The notes beneath the pieces were generated by a model, which saw only the letters and a list, made by a program, of their open reading frames with translations, was not told the origin of the DNA and ran no database searches. This document shows positions 46,056-56,660 of a stretch of DNA of 64,000 nt, one piece after another. This stretch comes from Pelomyxa schiedti (lineage: Eukaryota > Evosea > Pelobiontida > Pelomyxidae): positions 61,397 through 125,396 of the forward strand of contig JAHLWZ010000626.1 of assembly GCA_020536535.1 (NCBI GenBank), read 5' to 3'. The stretch's first letter is position 1, and each line of letters starts with the position of its first letter. Both the position numbers and the translations under genes were made by a program.

Positions 46056-46916
46056 ATGGAGGTGCGCGTGGTTGCCTTTGTGGTTCTGATTGGTTGTGCA
46101 GTTGCACTTTCGCCAGAGGATGGCTATGTCTTCCCAGACAGGTACCAGGCCTTGGTCACTGGAGTTGTGGCTGATTTCTACTCACTGCACCAACCAATCC
46201 AAGCATGCTACTTTTCTTTTTTTTTTCCCTGTTACTGGGGAACTATAAGTTAATAAGCAAAAAGTCTACTGGGTGGATGTTTACGGACTACACTGAGGGA
46301 ACAAAGCAAAGAATTGATGAAATATGGAACATCACAACCATTCTGCATACTCCTCTTTACACTATCAGTGGAATTACCGCCGATACACATCTGTTCTTTG
46401 ATGATGTTGCCTATTTCTAGTGAGTAAATTGCCTTTTGTGACCCCTTTACGATTGCTACTCCCTAAAGTTATATAACAATGGGGTAATGCGGCTTATCTA
46501 TGTTTGAATATACAGTTACAACACAGTCAATGGTTCGGTCTGCTCTGCCAGTATAAGTGGTAAAATTGGCCAATATGACTATGACTCTCCAGACTGCTTT
46601 CGTGGAGAACAAGTTCTTGATGGGCAGAACGTTGCTTCCCCATTCCCTCACTTTTTCTACAATATACAATTCACTTTTCTTTATCCCTCAGGTTTATGTC
46701 TATCAGAGTCTGAACAACCAGACCCTTATATCACAACTCTATGTGTCCCAAATCACAGGAGCTCCTGTACTCCTGTCAGTCTTTGCTCCCACGGAGTACA
46801 ACACACCCACCTCCCTCTTTGACTACAGCAATGTCTACTTCCTCACATTTGACTCAACCACCAAATCCTTCCCCAAGGACCTCTTTGCTATCCCTTCTTA
46901 CTGCCCAGCTTCCTGA
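46056..46916 (+). CDS. Secreted ependymin-related-like protein
   Basis: ATG 46056; signal peptide MEVRVVAFVVLIGCAVALS. The chain reads 'FPDRYQALVTGVVADFYSLH', then 'STGWMFTDYTEGTKQRIDEI', 'HLFFDDVAYFYNTVNGSVC', 'DYDSPDCFRGEQVLDGQNV' and 'YVYQSLNNQTLISQLYVS'. It ends 'PSYCPAS' just before the TGA at 46914-46916. The layout (short secreted beta protein, a 'Y....QR.' strand and a few Cys) resembles ependymin-related proteins, which have a LolA-like hydrophobic-ligand fold and occur in Dictyostelium; this is a tentative match. Three introns; the first (46203-46249) begins with GC. A role in binding lipid or extracellular matrix is inference. Confidence 0.5.
46203..46249 (+). other. GC-AG intron
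   Basis: Forty-seven bases from GCATGC to TATAAG join 'YSLHQPIQ' with 'LISKKSTGW' in phase 0. GTATGC is a common donor in this window, so this looks like the same site with T to C at position 2. No GT donor keeps the frame. Confidence 0.6.
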
Positions 46917-47049
46917 AACACCTCTTTCCAATAGAAATAGAAAATAAACCAGCGTCTTTCACAACTTGCCTAAAATCATCGATTTCGCCAATTCAAAACG
47001 TTAGTTGGGGGTTTTGGAGCTTTGGTGTTTGGCGACGAAAGAACCCCAA

Positions 47050-48453
47050 ATGGATCCCACAAGTGTTTCTTCCTCCATGTTTGGTGGCAGCAGTAGTAGC
47101 AGCAGTGATGGGAAATGGAGGGAGGCGTCGCAGCTGGAGACCTATGTGTTGTCGATAACTTGCGGGACACTCTCAATTGTGGGATGCCTCATTGTGTTTG
47201 CCAGTTACGCCTTGTTCCCTGTGTGTACTTTTTTCCCCTTATGTTTCTGGAGTGTTTGAAGCCTTTTTTTTTTGTTGCCTTACTTAGGAGGATAGGAACA
47301 ACGGACGAGACCAAGGTTTCTTATTTTAATGCTATCTTTTTGTGATTTTGGCCAGGTGTGCCACCATGCATTCTTAGGTTTCTTGGGTGGGACTTTGCTT
47401 AAATTTTAATAGGCACTGTTTTTTTGCATTGTTGGTGACTTTCATGGAATTGGGTGCAGTATTTTGGCTGCCTATGGTACTCCCCACTTTTTTTTGACGA
47501 CCCACACAAATATAACATCGTTCATTGCCGCCTCCACACAACTGATTCTTCTTGAGGCATCTTTTTTGCTCTGACTACCTTTTTCTGGACTGTAATTCGC
47601 GTTCCTGGTATCCTTCCATGCCTAACACATTCATGCAGGCCTGTATTTCCTTGTACTCCTTTGCCATAGTTCGAGAAATGTATAACAAGATGGTGAATCA
47701 CAAAGAGCCATCCACCAAGCGGTACTCACTAATATGGTTTCACTTTGTTTCCTGGGGTTTACCTGCCCTTCTCACATTGGCTGCACTGCTTGCAGGAAAG
47801 TTGGAAACTGATCCTGAAGGATACTGGTGCTTCATTAGGTAATGAGCTTCAGCCAATTTGCCACTTTCACATATTATTTCCAGCTCGGAGTATGAGGTGT
47901 GGCGAACGGTAGTTTTTGTGGTTCCACTTCTAGGCTGTTGGTGTACTACTGTAACCTTTACTGTGATATCAAACTTTCTTGTTGTCAAAACAAAGAGATA
48001 TATTTTCATCAATAAGGTACATCACAAGTTTCACACCTTTTTTTTACCAGTAACAATTAGGCAAGGCAAAGTGAAAAATCACGCTTAGTTGAACAGAGTA
48101 CATGGTCCTGGCAACTTAGAATGCTCCTTGTGCCAACAATTTTCTTTGTATGCAGAGTGTGGGATGTCATATACCGCATAGATGAAATTGTATGCCAATT
48201 TGAGGACAAAGAACCCCTTGGTGTATTTCAGGCATGGTGGTACACTGGATTAATTATTATTGGAGACTCCACTCAGGGCCTTGCCAACTGTCTTGTATTT
48301 GTAATATTTGAGAAAGAAACCATGGTGAGGTGGAGCTTCTGGATACGGGGACTATTCAGTAAAAGAAGACTCCAACCAGGATTGATTGAAAGTGATGGTG
48401 TTGCACTGGTTCCCGAACTTGTGGACCAAGATACACCAGTAAATAGCCATTGA
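47050..48453 (+). CDS. Seven-transmembrane receptor, GPR157 / cAMP-receptor-like
   Basis: ATG 47050. The extracellular N-terminus is short and Ser-rich. TM1 is 'LSITCGTLSIVGCLIVFASY'. Next comes 'PPCILRFLGWDF', then 'GIGCSILAAYGTPHF', 'LEASFFALTTFFWTVI' (TM3, with the Phe-Phe-Trp-Thr seen in this family) and 'YSFAIVREMYNKM'. TM4 is 'FHFVSWGLPALLTLAALLAG', followed by the 'GYWCFI' loop, TM5 'VVFVVPLLGCWCTTVTFTVI', TM6 'LVPTIFFVCRVWDVIYRI' and TM7 'IIIGDSTQGLANCLVFVIFE'. This fits the family of Dictyostelium cAMP receptors, Crl proteins and GPR157, which couple to G proteins. About seven introns. The ligand cannot be predicted. It ends at TGA 48451-48453, 50 bp from the convergent small gene. 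Confidence 0.82.
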
Positions 48454-48503
48454 TCTGGTCAATGGGTAAAAACAACAACAAAGTATTTCTAAACTCACAA
48501 AAT

Positions 48504-49090
48504 TTAAGTTGGCTGAACGTAGTAGCGTTGCATAAGGTGCAACTGCATGAAGGCACCACAGCCAATCAATATTCCAAATGCCAAAATAACTTGCACAATA
48601 ATACGTGCAATAATAACATTATCATACACCTGTTTAAACAAGAAAAACTTATTTCCAACTATATTGTAAAGGAATGAATGCTCACCTTGGTTTCATCACC
48701 TTGGAACCTGCGAGGTCCAAAAATAAAAAACAGCAAAAGCCCCACAAAAACGCAAACGCAAGTCCCCAACACAAGTCTATTCACAAACAACCAAAAATTG
48801 CCCAACAACAAAGTTAGCAAATACCCAGCACCCAATAGCAATAACACACTTTGTTTTGGATGGCACTGCAATTGATGCAGCTACAACAGCCACAACAGAT
48901 AGACCAGCCACAATAATCAATATCACTGTTCCAATTCCCAGCACTCCAACCCTAGCACCTTTGTCCCATTATTGCGTGAATGGCAGCAACGGCCCATACT
49001 GTTTGAATCCTCGTTGGTATCTGCTGCATCAATCGTCGATGCCAAAACCCAGACCAACAGCGGCACCAACGACACGCCAAAATTCCCCAT
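48504..49090 (-). CDS. Small four-helix membrane protein
   Basis: ATG 49088-49090. Four exons joined in frame give about 150 residues: a signal-like first helix (MGNFGVSLVPLLVWVLASTI), 'VGVLGIGTVILIIVAGLSVV', 'LVLGTCVCVFVGLLLFFIFG', a short loop 'PRRFQGDETK' and 'VIIARIIVQVILAFGILIGC'. It ends 'MQRYYVQPT' with TAA at 48504-48506. The splices use GTATGG, GTGTGT and GTGAGC donors. No family is recognised; the layout is tetraspan-like but lacks a tetraspanin CCG motif. The last gap to the neighbouring SET gene is 89 bp. Confidence 0.55.
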
Positions 49091-49179
49091 CGCCCGTTTT
49101 TTTTTTGTTTGATGTTTTGTTTGTTTTTAAAGTCTGGCGTGGAGTATGGTGTGAATTTTGAATGGTTTGGTGTTGACAA

Positions 49180-52100
49180 TCAACAGTTGAGGTTCTGGGG
49201 ATCCTGATGGTGCAAGCTTGGTTCTGGTTCAGAGGGGGGGTTGGTGTTTTCTTCTGTGTGGGAGGTGGACATCACAGATGTGTCTTCAGTGGAATCCACT
49301 TTTACCCACTGGTCTCGGCCAAGAGTCCCAATGGAGCTTTCTCCTTCCTCTATCAAGTTATGTACATAGTCTGTCTTGTCCTGTGACATGTCGGCAATGG
49401 AATCGGCGGCGGCTTCGCAGCAAAAATGGTGTGTAGGGCTTTGGTCTGGGTGAGGACCCTCTATCTTTTCTGTTGGTGGTTCTGTTGGTAGAAGTTCAGG
49501 TGTGTTGACAATGCCTCTCTCCTCTTCTTTCGGGATAATGGTTGGAGAGTGCGGAGGTGTGGAAGTGGGAGAGGGGGTAGCAACCGGAATGGGAGAGTGC
49601 GGAGGTGTGGATGTGGGAGTTGGAGTAGCCTCGGGATGGGACTGTTCTTCCTGCGGTGATGGGTATGTGTAGTAGGGGTTACTGGTTGGAGTCATTGGAC
49701 TTGGTGTTTTTGGCGAAATGGGCAAAGAGCTGCTGGAGTTTGTGCTGATTGGGGAGACTGGCTCTTCTGTGATTGGGTCGTCGGCCATTGGAGAAGGTTC
49801 TTCGTGGATGTTAAGAGATATTTTGGAGGAATCCATTGGTGTAGTTATGATAAATATTCGGTTCCCTGGAGATGTAACAGTATACTCGGCTGGAGATGTT
49901 ACATTGTCAGGTTTATCGTCGGCAAGATCAGTTCCGGGGGTTGTTGAATTCTTCAAGGCCTCAAGTTTACGAGCTCTTCTTTTGGCCCGTTGGGCTCTGA
50001 GTACTTTTTCAGGATCAGGCCACGAAAAACGCGGCTTCTCTGGAGGAGGTTCTGACACAGAGGAACCAGAAACTACGGAAGTGGACGTGGTCGAGGTGGT
50101 GTTAGACTGTGGAACATCTTGTTTAGCACCAGCATCAAGGACAACTGATTTTGGGTCCTCTTCTGCTGAAGAAGAGTCCGAATCTGATGAAGACGACGAA
50201 GACGAACATGAAGATGAAGAGGAAGAGGAAGATGGCGAAGATGGAGAAGATGGCCTTGTGGGTGGTAAAGAGGAAGAAGGAGAAGATGGTAGTGGACCAT
50301 CTACCGAACCTCCATTCTTTGGGGCTCCTAGATAACCCCGGCAATTTGCAGCACCACAGCGACACGCTTGTTTGCACACACCAATGCGCTCAAACTGATA
50401 ATCGAATGTTAACTCAGAGCCAGCAGGTATGTATTGCATTGCAAAAATTCCAACACAGAGCTCATTAAGCACAGTCCTGTCCATTAAAAACAAGTTAGAT
50501 TTGCAGGGATAAAGAAGAGACAAACCACTTCGTTGTTTTACAATTTGGTTGGCAGCTGTGATTCATGAATCTTGCCAAGTTTCCCTTGTGTGACGCATCC
50601 AGACACTCATTTGAATCCAGTGATATAAGGTAGAAATTATCGTTTGGTCTATTTAAGAGGTTCTTTAGATGATCTTGTCCAATATAGAGGTACTTGGATC
50701 TGCTTAATCGCTTTTCACTTTCTTGCTTTGTAATGACTTCGCCAACATACTCAATGATGAATTGGCCCGGGAGAATGTCTTGAAGTGTAAGGAGTCCATA
50801 ACCTCTCTCTGCTGTCTGTAATAGTATAAAGTCAGAACTGTAAAGGGTGCATTTCTACCTTGAAAGGTATAACCACCACATATTCTTTGTTTTGAAATCT
50901 TCTATTTGTGCACTTATCTTTGCATGGGCAAAGCTCGGCAAAGCATTCATAGTGCATGGCCCTGAAAAATGTGAATTTTTGAACTTCTTCTTCTGAGAAT
51001 ACCTATTTATACAGGAAGCTCCACAACAAGGCTCGCCTTGGATTGGAGTACAACCACAGACCGTCAAGCCATCACTTTCATTTTTTCTTTGACGGTGATT
51101 GTACAAATCTGCACATAGATGGCTTAGTCAGGAAGGACACTCTGGTTTTTGACAAGAATAGATTCTGTGATACTTGTTGTAATATATTGGAATGCAAAAC
51201 TTCTATCACCATCATCCCTCATCTCCATAGGTAGTTTTTCACAGATGGGCTGTCCAGATTCAATTTGCACTGGCTCGGGACTGAAGGTGGTAAGAGAAAA
51301 CACAGTATGAAGTTGTCTTCATACACATATTTCTTGGACTTTGTTGAGTCCTTTGGCTTTCGTCCCCTCCTAATCTTTTGACTTCTAGGCCTACCTGGTT
51401 TTCGGCGTGTGTGTATCTCTTTATGGGGCTTTCTTCCAGGTTTTTCAATCTTCACTTTGTGTTTCCCTCTTTTTTTCTCTTTGTCATGGTATTTGCTCTT
51501 CTCTTTTTCATAGTGTTTCTTCTTTTTCATTTCTCTCTTAACTTTTGTTTCGTGCACATGGGTCTGATCCTCATCCTCACTCTTTCCTTTGTATTTATCT
51601 TTTTCTTTGTCGCTATCTTTGTTGATATCTTTGTCTTTATCTAACTTCACTTTTTGCTCTCCACCATCAACTTGCTGTGGAGTAGTCCCGTCTCTGCTAG
51701 CCTTCAGACTTGATTTCAGCTCAGGAGTAGTCACAGTAGTGTCTGTGCATTTAGGGATCTCCTTCTTTGCAGTTTCTTCTTTGTTTTCAGTTGCCTTAGT
51801 TTCCTTCTGGTTTGCATCTGTTGCTCCTTTTTTCTCAGGTGTATCGCCCTTATTTTGCGGGTTGTTTGCTTGAGGACCGTTGCTAGGGGATGGTTCACAC
51901 CTAGGAGCTTTGTGTGGTGGTTCTGTGGTTTGACTTCCAGGCGGTGAAGCAACTCGTTTCTGAGGCAGGTTGGGTCCATCCTCCCCTGCAGTTGATGATT
52001 TTATTGGGAGATGTGCAATGTGTGGCTTAGTGACTGTATGGGATGTTGCTAATGTTTTGGAGGGAGGAGCACAGTGCTTAGGTAGGATGAGTGACATTGG

Positions 52101-52722
52101 TTTCAGGTTAGGTGGTGCAGGTGGCTTGGTAGCAGTGCCTGATGTATTTGGTTTACTTGGAGGAACGGTCTTGACGTTGGTTGTAGAGCTTAGATTTGAT
52201 TTAACTGTGGTGTTAGTGTGAGTTGATTGTGTGGCATTTAGTGGTTTTTTGTCGCATTTGGTATCTGTGGGTTTACATGATGGCAGTGGTTTGCTGGAGG
52301 GAGGTTTTGTGGTTGTTGGGTGTGTAGAACTAGTGTGTGCCTTCGTGTCAGAAGACGACGGTTTTGTGGGTAACTTGGTCTTGTCAAGCTGGCCCACTGC
52401 CTTTGCCTACATCATGTAACCATAAAAAGGGGGAAGGGGGAGGAAGGAAAACAGAATAAGTGCTAACAGTGGAGGAAGAGGTAGCACCAGCAGCGACCGT
52501 AGACGCCAATGTCGAAGAAGTAGAAGTAGTTGACGTGGCAGCGACCCGAGGTCGTTTAGGCATAGACTTCCTGTCATCTGACGCAGGCTTAGACGTGGCC
52601 AACGGCACCATGTCATCAGTGATCCTGCGAGGGTGCTCGCTGTGTACGTGAGCGGGAGGCGGCGGTTTGTTGTTGGCGTTGTTGTTGTTACTAGTGGAAG
52701 CTTTGTAGGCCTGCTCTGTCAT
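49180..52722 (-). CDS. AWS-SET-postSET histone lysine methyltransferase with AT-hooks (SETD2/ASH1/NSD group)
   Basis: ATG 52720-52722 (MTEQAYKAST). A long charged and Pro/Ser/Thr-rich head has a Lys/Glu/Asp block and AT-hook-like 'RRKPGRPRSQKIRRGRKPKD' (near 51370). Then an AWS domain: 'VCGCTPIQGEPCCGASCINR' and 'YECFAELCPCKDKCTNRRF'. The SET domain follows: 'TAERGYGLLTLQDILPGQFI', 'EYVGEV', 'FMNHSCQPNC' (around 50540), 'VGIFAMQYIPAGSELTFDYQ' and the post-SET 'CRCGAANCRGYLG'. The C-terminal 300 residues are Ser/Pro-rich with an acidic stretch. AWS-SET-postSET enzymes methylate H3K36 or H3K4 using S-adenosylmethionine; the conserved NHSC and post-SET cysteines argue for activity. The AT-hooks suggest DNA contact. 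Specificity within the group cannot be fixed. At least six introns. The stop is at 49180-49182. Confidence 0.85.
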
Positions 52723-52899
52723 GAACGATTTAAGACTTTCGTTTGCAGCCTGCTTGCACGGCCTGACGTGTCTCTGCCAACTTTTTTTTTTTTGGTTTTT
52801 TTTAGAGGAGGGCGAGACGAACAACAAAATGTCACAGTAAATAAAAGCGATGCACGGGACACAGCGAAAGACACTAACCACACCTCATCGATCGTGCTA

Positions 52900-54892
52900 A
52901 TGATCACGACGCAAAAGAAAGGACCAATTCCGAACAGATGGAATCAAACGTAGTACACGAGTTTAGTCTTATAATTTTTTTATGTTTGTAGATCTCAGGA
53001 AGAGGCACAGAAACGCTTCACGAGTTCGTAAATGACAACTTAGCTACCCGGATCACCTGTCAAATACCTCAGACCCAAGAAAAGGGAGCCACTTCCATAA
53101 AAAAAAAGAAACACGAAAGAACGAAGCACCTCAGGTTCACGACGGAGGACAGGTCGGTGGGCTTACTGCCGGCACCAGCAGCATTACCGGCACATAGAGA
53201 AGGAAAATCGACAAGTCTGGAGGCGAGAGGAACAAGATGCGGGTGCTGTTGTGAGTGCTTGTGCTGTTGCTGCCCACGTGGTGCTATTTTGTCTCCAAAG
53301 AAGTGGGGAATCAATTGCGTGTGCAGTTGTTTGACACGTTCTGCTATTTGCTTCGGGCTTCTGCTTTTCTTGCTTGTATTTGGCTTAATGGTAGTTGTCA
53401 CTTCCGGACCACAGCCTCGCACAGTGTATGACAATGCGAGATACGCTGCCTTAACAGCGGGCATGTACATCACTTACACAACACGGCCGTATGTTTCATT
53501 CCTACAACTGCATCTGCCTTACCGCGCCCCGCTTAGATTATGGGATACCTTCAAAGGCCCCTACCTTCCCAACGGGTCACCTCTAGAAGGTTCGGGGTCA
53601 ATTGTACTACCACACTTCCACCAGGAAGGTGTGCATGCGAAAGATTTGTGCGCATTGCACGGCTGGCAGCAGTAAATCCTCTTATACGAGACTGTATTGA
53701 CTAAACTCAATTGCAGATTCAACCAATCCAAGAATACACGCAAAATTGTGGACGCTGTTGTCTTCGCATCGGAACTAGATTTGTGAGTTAATTCTCCTCA
53801 TTATTCTCATTATTGTATCTTGTTTTCTCTCTCCTTAATATTTTCATTTGCCCTCGATCCTCATTATTCAAGTCTCAGAATCGTTGTATAGACTTGAGAT
53901 TCGACTTATTGAGTTGTGGGATGTAATAGACTTATTTGTTATCCTGGAATCTCCGGTGACTTTTACTGGTACAGTTCGGGTACTTCTGTGTCCACTGATG
54001 TTCACAGGTCTTCAGAAACCACTTGTGTTAGAAGAAAACAGAGCACGTTTTGAATGGGCTTTCTCTTCCGGAAAAATAAAATACATTGTTGCTCAGTCAC
54101 TTGCTCCTCTAACTGAGGGTGAATCTCCTTTCAACAACGAGAGAAGAATGAGAGCAGAAATGTCTTCTATTCTGGACAGAATACTGAGGCCTGGGGATGT
54201 TGTGCGTTTGCACGGCGCGTTGGGTCTTCATTTACCCATTTTCAGTATTTCTCGTCTGATATAGATGAAATCCCCTACCACTACACAGTCGATCTATTTC
54301 GGTCTTGCACAGGCTATCCTACTCACATCCAACTACAAATGCAGTCCTTCCGTTACTCCCTAGAGTTTCCCATACCCTATGATGTGGACTCCAAGCCATC
54401 TGCCAGGGTTTATCTGAAATCAGGTGCATCCCTCTCTGGGGTAGTTGCAGATGGAACAATCATTCCCGCTGGACAGGGGAGAGTGGGTGGCTCGACATAC
54501 TGTCGGCACGCTTGCTTATCATTGTATGCTCTTGCCGACAGCGGGTGGCATTGTTCTTGGTGTTTTCGAACACTAGCTGAGTTTCAGTTCAAGATGGATT
54601 CTTACTCACATGCCGACAGGGTGAGACATCCTTCCTTTCTCAATCCAGCCCGAATCCAAGTATGTACCCGGCACCAGTACTATTCCGCTCAAACACAGCT
54701 CCCCTGCAGGACATCATATGCCATGGAGGAGAAATTTTTGATATGCTGCCTGAAGCCTACACATTCTGGGAGTTGTTTGCCCAACGCGGGAATCTACTTC
54801 GTTCGCAATCAGCCACCCACATCCCTCTCGGTGTCAGCCAGAACCCACAAACCTACAAATTCATGTTGCCGGGGGGCTGCCTTCGCCCCTAG
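52900..54892 (+). CDS. GT17 glycosyltransferase (beta-1,4-mannosyl-glycoprotein 4-beta-N-acetylglucosaminyltransferase-like)
   Basis: The proposed start is ATG 52900; a 53 nt intron (52952-53004) joins it to a long open exon. A cytoplasmic basic/Cys-rich head is followed by a type II anchor 'ICFGLLLFLLVFGLMVVV' (near 53350). The lumenal part matches GT17: 'DLCALHGW', 'RKIVDAVVFASELDLLEIRL', 'IELWDVIDLFVILESPVTFT', 'NRARFEWAFSSGKIKYIV', 'NNERRMRAEMSSILDRIL', 'PGDVYFSSDIDEIPYHYTVD', 'LFRSC' and 'ICHGGEIFDMLPEAYTFWEL'. The Asp-Ile-Asp-Glu-Ile motif is the expected metal/nucleotide-sugar site. Family enzymes (MGAT3) add bisecting GlcNAc to N-glycans in the Golgi; the exact acceptor here is unknown. 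Six or seven introns. The 5' start is less sure than the catalytic part. The stop is at 54890-54892, 48 bp before the next gene. Confidence 0.82.
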
Positions 54893-54940
54893 GGCATTTG
54901 TTCCATCAACTTTTTCCCAAGTTCATCACGCACGAAACAA

Positions 54941-56606
54941 ATGTCTCTTGAACAAGCTGAACAAGGGAGTGCCGCCACCCCCAGCACGGCCGCCGAATAC
55001 ACCCACAAGGAGGCGGAGTCATTGCCCATGATTGCCACCACCATGCCGTCTGCGACCACTTCCACTACAGCGACAACCACAACCACAACTACAACCACAG
55101 ATACAACCAGCAGCTCAAGCACCAATTTCCACTGGAGTTGCGAACCTGTGGTCAGTGGAAGTGGGGGGAATGGTGGGGCCTCCTCGAGTCCAGTAACGGG
55201 GAGCAGCGAAAAGAGCAGTGCTGTGGATTTGGTTGCGGTCGGGAAGGGAGGCGGGGCCGGGGTCATTAAGCCCGCGGATCCAATGAGGCCCTTTGTAATA
55301 CTGGTAGCGAGGCACGGGCACAAGTACAAACCAAGGGAGTCATCCAATTCTGTGCTTTCAGAGGTAGGTGGGGCTGCTTTGATTAAAGTTGCTTGGCTAT
55401 TTAATTCCTTGGAACTAGCTAATTGACTAGGCTCCTTTAGAATTTAATAGAAAGTAATAACATGAAAAGAGGGGCAAACAGCAAGCAGAACTACTTGGTG
55501 TGCACATAGAAAAAACTTTCGCATTTTCAGTTGATTGTATATTTGCTTCACCCTTGGCTCGAACAATACAGACTGCTATGTTGATTCACAAGGTAGTTAA
55601 AAGGACCTGAATTGCCTATTTGTTAATAGGTTAACAGGGCTTGAAGAAACGGAAGCCAAAAATATGCATCGAAGGCGGGCTTATTGAGCACTCTCCAAAA
55701 ACTTCTTTGTGGAGATTCTCAACTACAGCTAACAGAGCCACGGAGACAAAATCAGTACCAACACCTGTAAATAGTTTGGGCATCACTACACCGATTCCCA
55801 CTGCAACTAATACCGAAGTTACTCCATTGCCACCTAAACCAATTCCCATGACCCCTGCTTCCCAGGCGGCAACAACAAGCACACCAACCCAAGCAACCAC
55901 AACTACATTATCTCAGACTTCCTCTGTCGGAACATCAAAGCCCAAGACAGTTGTCGAAAATCCCCTTTCCATTTTGAACTTATCTGCAGAAGAAGGTATC
56001 ACTGAATAATACACAATTCCAAAGAACTAACAACAACAAAAAGAGCAGGTTCTGGATCACACTTATATGTCTAAAGGGAGTACAAGTTCCCATGCAGAAA
56101 GTGCCCTTACTGTTCTAGATCGAGTAAAAATGACACTTCGCCTTATTTTGCAGTGCCACAGTAGCACACCAATCCCTGATAGCGCTCCTACCTCAACGGA
56201 GACCACAGAAAGTTCTGCTCCGAAAAAGCCTTCTTGCTTTTTGATTGTTGGCCACGCCGCCACGGTTACTCCTCCACCCACTACTTAATTCAGAAACTAT
56301 TTTAACAATCCAACAACTCATAACACACAAAACCAAGGTCATTGCATGTGTGCATGCACTTACAAACACAAATTCTGGTGTGCCTTGCCAAATGGCCAGC
56401 CTGCAGGTACTGGTGTGGCTACCACATGAACAAAGATGGGAATGGACAAACCAGGGTGACATCACTGCATGGGAAAAAGAACTGAGTTATGGATACGTGG
56501 ACATGTTCAGCTCGGTAAAAAAAAGAAACAAAACAAAAACCATCTTCTCTATTACTAATGGCGAGTTTAGGTTTGGAGTAACTTGAAAGCCTGGGGTTAT
56601 GTATAA
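54941..56606 (+). CDS. Histidine phosphatase superfamily protein (branch 1, UBASH3-like)
   Basis: ATG 54941. The first exon is Ser/Thr-rich with a run of Thr codons, then the RHG motif in 'FVILVARHGHKYKPRESS'. After an intron comes 'VDCIFASPLARTIQTAMLIH', then 'ICIEGGLIEHSPKTSLWRF' (candidate acid Glu), a 90-residue Thr/Pro-rich insertion, 'LDRVKMTLRLILQCHSS', and the second catalytic His in 'CFLIVGHAATV'. A 73 nt intron (about 56261-56333) restores the frame to 'IACVHALTNTNSGVPCQMAS' and 'LQVLVWLPHEQRWEWTNQGD'. Both catalytic His and the RHG Arg are present, so phosphatase activity is likely through a phosphohistidine intermediate. The long insertion is unusual. The end is TAA 56604-56606 if the last 56 nt intron is spliced, otherwise 56586. 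Confidence 0.75.
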
Positions 56607-56660
56607 AGGCTGGTTTTAACAATAAATAATTTGGTGTTGAGGATGATGGCAAACGAATGC

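Noticed and set aside
49718-50335. Plus-strand frame rich in Asp/Glu over the SET gene
   Set aside because: It is antisense to the Ser/Pro-rich tail of the methyltransferase. Composition explains the open frame.
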